Assembly (NCBI RefSeq): GCF_000159435.1
Contig: NZ_GG693415.1
Location: forward strand, 36,347 to 100,346
DNA length: 64,000 bases
Direction: 5' to 3'
Source of the DNA: Limosilactobacillus vaginalis DSM 5837 = ATCC 49540
GTDB lineage: Bacteria; Bacillota; Bacilli; Lactobacillales; Lactobacillaceae
The notes beneath the pieces were generated by a model. That model did not search any database, was not told where the DNA came from, and worked only from the letters and a program-made list of their open reading frames with translations. Position 1 is the first letter of the stretch. Each line of letters opens with the position of its first letter. A program made the translations under genes and the position numbers. Below, one piece after another: positions 63,975-64,000 of this stretch.

Positions 63975-64000
63975 AGACTGGTGAAAAAACCAGTCTTTTT
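63975..64000 (+). terminator. Terminator after hpf (at window end)
   Basis: AGACTGGT pairs with ACCAGTCT and a T-run reaches the end of the window. Confidence 0.85.

Overview
The window reads as chromosomal backbone of a heterofermentative lactic acid bacterium, most likely a Limosilactobacillus of the L. reuteri group. This rests on strong Shine-Dalgarno sites (GGAGG/GGAGGTGA), moderately low GC, AdhE and class Ib ribonucleotide reductase, a short Alu-less SRP RNA, the Rex-groESL and sigH-rpmG-secE-nusG-rplK neighbourhoods, the ppx-ppk-ppx cluster and the rest of the gene set. No insertion sequence, prophage or CRISPR array is visible. Genus is an inference from content and order, not from a database match.

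Layout. 1-7.2 kb: radA end, yacL, fhs, a structured intergenic repeat, a Fic-fold protein, then cysS-mrnC-rlmB. 7.2-15.4 kb: a structured-RNA candidate, sigma factor, rpmG, secE, nusG, rplK-rplA, then tRNA-His and a minus-strand block (hemH-mntH-PAP2) lying between rplA and rplJ-rplL. 15.5-19 kb: a DUF5692-type membrane protein with an early stop codon, mscL, and a PadR/HAAS/DUF4097 operon with a perfect palindromic operator. 19-23.8 kb: a LysR regulator divergent from an M20 peptidase - MFS - enolase-superfamily racemase operon. 23.8-30.6 kb: adhE and nrdHEF (with a pair of NrdR boxes), all on the minus strand. 30.7-38.6 kb: tadA, SRP RNA, dnaX-ybaB-recR-yaaL-tmk-darA-holB-yabA-rsmI-thioesterase. 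38.7-43.4 kb: the polyphosphate cluster. 43.5-49.6 kb: galE, tsaB-rimI-tsaD, and proBA on the minus strand behind a T-box leader, with a second copy of the structured repeat between proB and proA. 49.6-54.7 kb: ABC-F, rex, groESL. 54.7-64 kb: a TagE-like glycosyltransferase, a broken transporter fragment, an APC permease, a KimA-type potassium importer, yigZ, comFA-comFC and hpf.

Most of the window is housekeeping, but the regulatory layer is rich: two rRNA-mimic L1 sites (before rplK and rplA), an L10 leader, a proline T-box, paired NrdR boxes, CIRCE, a Rex operator, and a PadR palindrome over a -10 box. The strongest candidate for something undescribed is a nested-hairpin intergenic element found just after the stop codons of fhs and proB. 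The two copies keep the same helix order while their stems differ by compensating base pairs, and both carry a tail unit that is iterated in the proB copy. A third, possibly related element follows nusG. The next best candidate is a multibranched RNA of about 130 nt upstream of the sigma factor gene.
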